Below, piece after piece: positions 5,566 to 5,658 of a stretch of DNA of 5,658 bases. The position numbers and the translations under genes were made by a program. The stretch comes from Sulfurihydrogenibium yellowstonense SS-5 (GTDB lineage Bacteria; Aquificota; Aquificia; Aquificales; Hydrogenothermaceae): positions 1-5,658 of the forward strand of contig NZ_ABZS01000105.1 in the NCBI RefSeq assembly GCF_000173615.1, given 5' to 3'. The notes beneath the pieces are model-generated. The model did not search any database. It was not told the origin of the DNA and saw nothing but the letters and a program-made list of their open reading frames with translations. Within the stretch, counting starts at the first letter, position 1. The number at the start of each line of letters is the position of its first letter.

Positions 5566-5658
5566 TTGAAAAAGGCTTTAACCATTCTCTTTTTACTTCT
5601 TAGTCTTTTAGCTTTCAAAAACATAGCTTACGCAGAAACACCAATTGATGCGTGCTTT
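5566..5658 (+). CDS. N-terminus of a secreted protein (3' truncated)
   Basis: Thirty-one codons run to the window edge from a TTG start with an excellent ribosome site. The peptide begins with Lys-Lys, has a Leu-rich core (LTILFLLLSLLAF), and ends in a cleavage motif AYA after residue 23, a textbook Sec signal peptide. The mature protein begins ETPIDACF. A short lead followed by Asp-x-Cys-Phe is reminiscent of small periplasmic lytic transglycosylases, which open with a CF(E) motif before the catalytic region. This is only a hint because no catalytic residue is in the window. There is no lipobox, so it is not a lipoprotein. The gene lies 230 bp after the Yip1-like gene and so probably has its own promoter. 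Confidence 0.8.
   Translation, partial: MKKALTILFLLLSLLAFKNIAYAETPIDACF

Noticed and set aside
1..5658. CRISPR array, tRNA, rRNA or transposase gene
   Set aside because: There are no regularly spaced direct repeats, no tRNA-like arms with conserved loops, and no transposase motifs in any reading frame; the 183-259 cloverleaf-like fold lacks the T-loop and CCA-proximal sequence of a tRNA.

Overview
The window is AT-rich with Lys/Glu/Ile-rich proteins. It carries an archaeal-type 3-dehydroquinate synthase beside genes of a two-membrane (diderm) cell envelope. This combination best fits a thermophilic bacterium of the Aquificota, most like Sulfurihydrogenibium and its relatives. The assignment is inferred from gene content and composition; there is no marker gene here to prove it.

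Layout: the left edge holds the last 34 codons of an unidentified plus-strand gene (2-106). A gene-poor gap follows (107-297), containing a 77-bp interspersed-repeat-like element that can fold into a branched, cloverleaf-like shape. From 4572 down to 298 runs a tight four-gene minus-strand array, probably one operon. In transcription order it encodes 3-dehydroquinate synthase II, an MCE/MlaD protein with a long helical linker and a C-terminal beta-barrel-like domain, a Crp/Fnr-family regulator, and an unrecognised secreted or multi-pass membrane protein. The gaps between these genes are 2, 16 and 27 bp. A 112-bp divergent promoter region (4573-4684) separates the operon from a plus-strand Yip1-like membrane protein (4685-5335). 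A second gap (5336-5565) contains a perfect inverted repeat, an FNR-like site and a decayed repeat element. The window ends inside a secreted-protein gene that starts at a TTG (5566 onward).

How the genes may work together: the synthase feeds the shikimate pathway by the aminated-sugar route. The MCE protein is a predicted lipid-transport conduit reaching from the inner to the outer membrane. The regulator could control this operon or other loci. No mlaE or mlaF partner lies in the window, so those would have to be encoded elsewhere. The most notable item is the inner-membrane anchor, MCE domain, 43-residue helical repeats and outer-membrane barrel in a single polypeptide, which would make a one-protein trans-envelope bridge.
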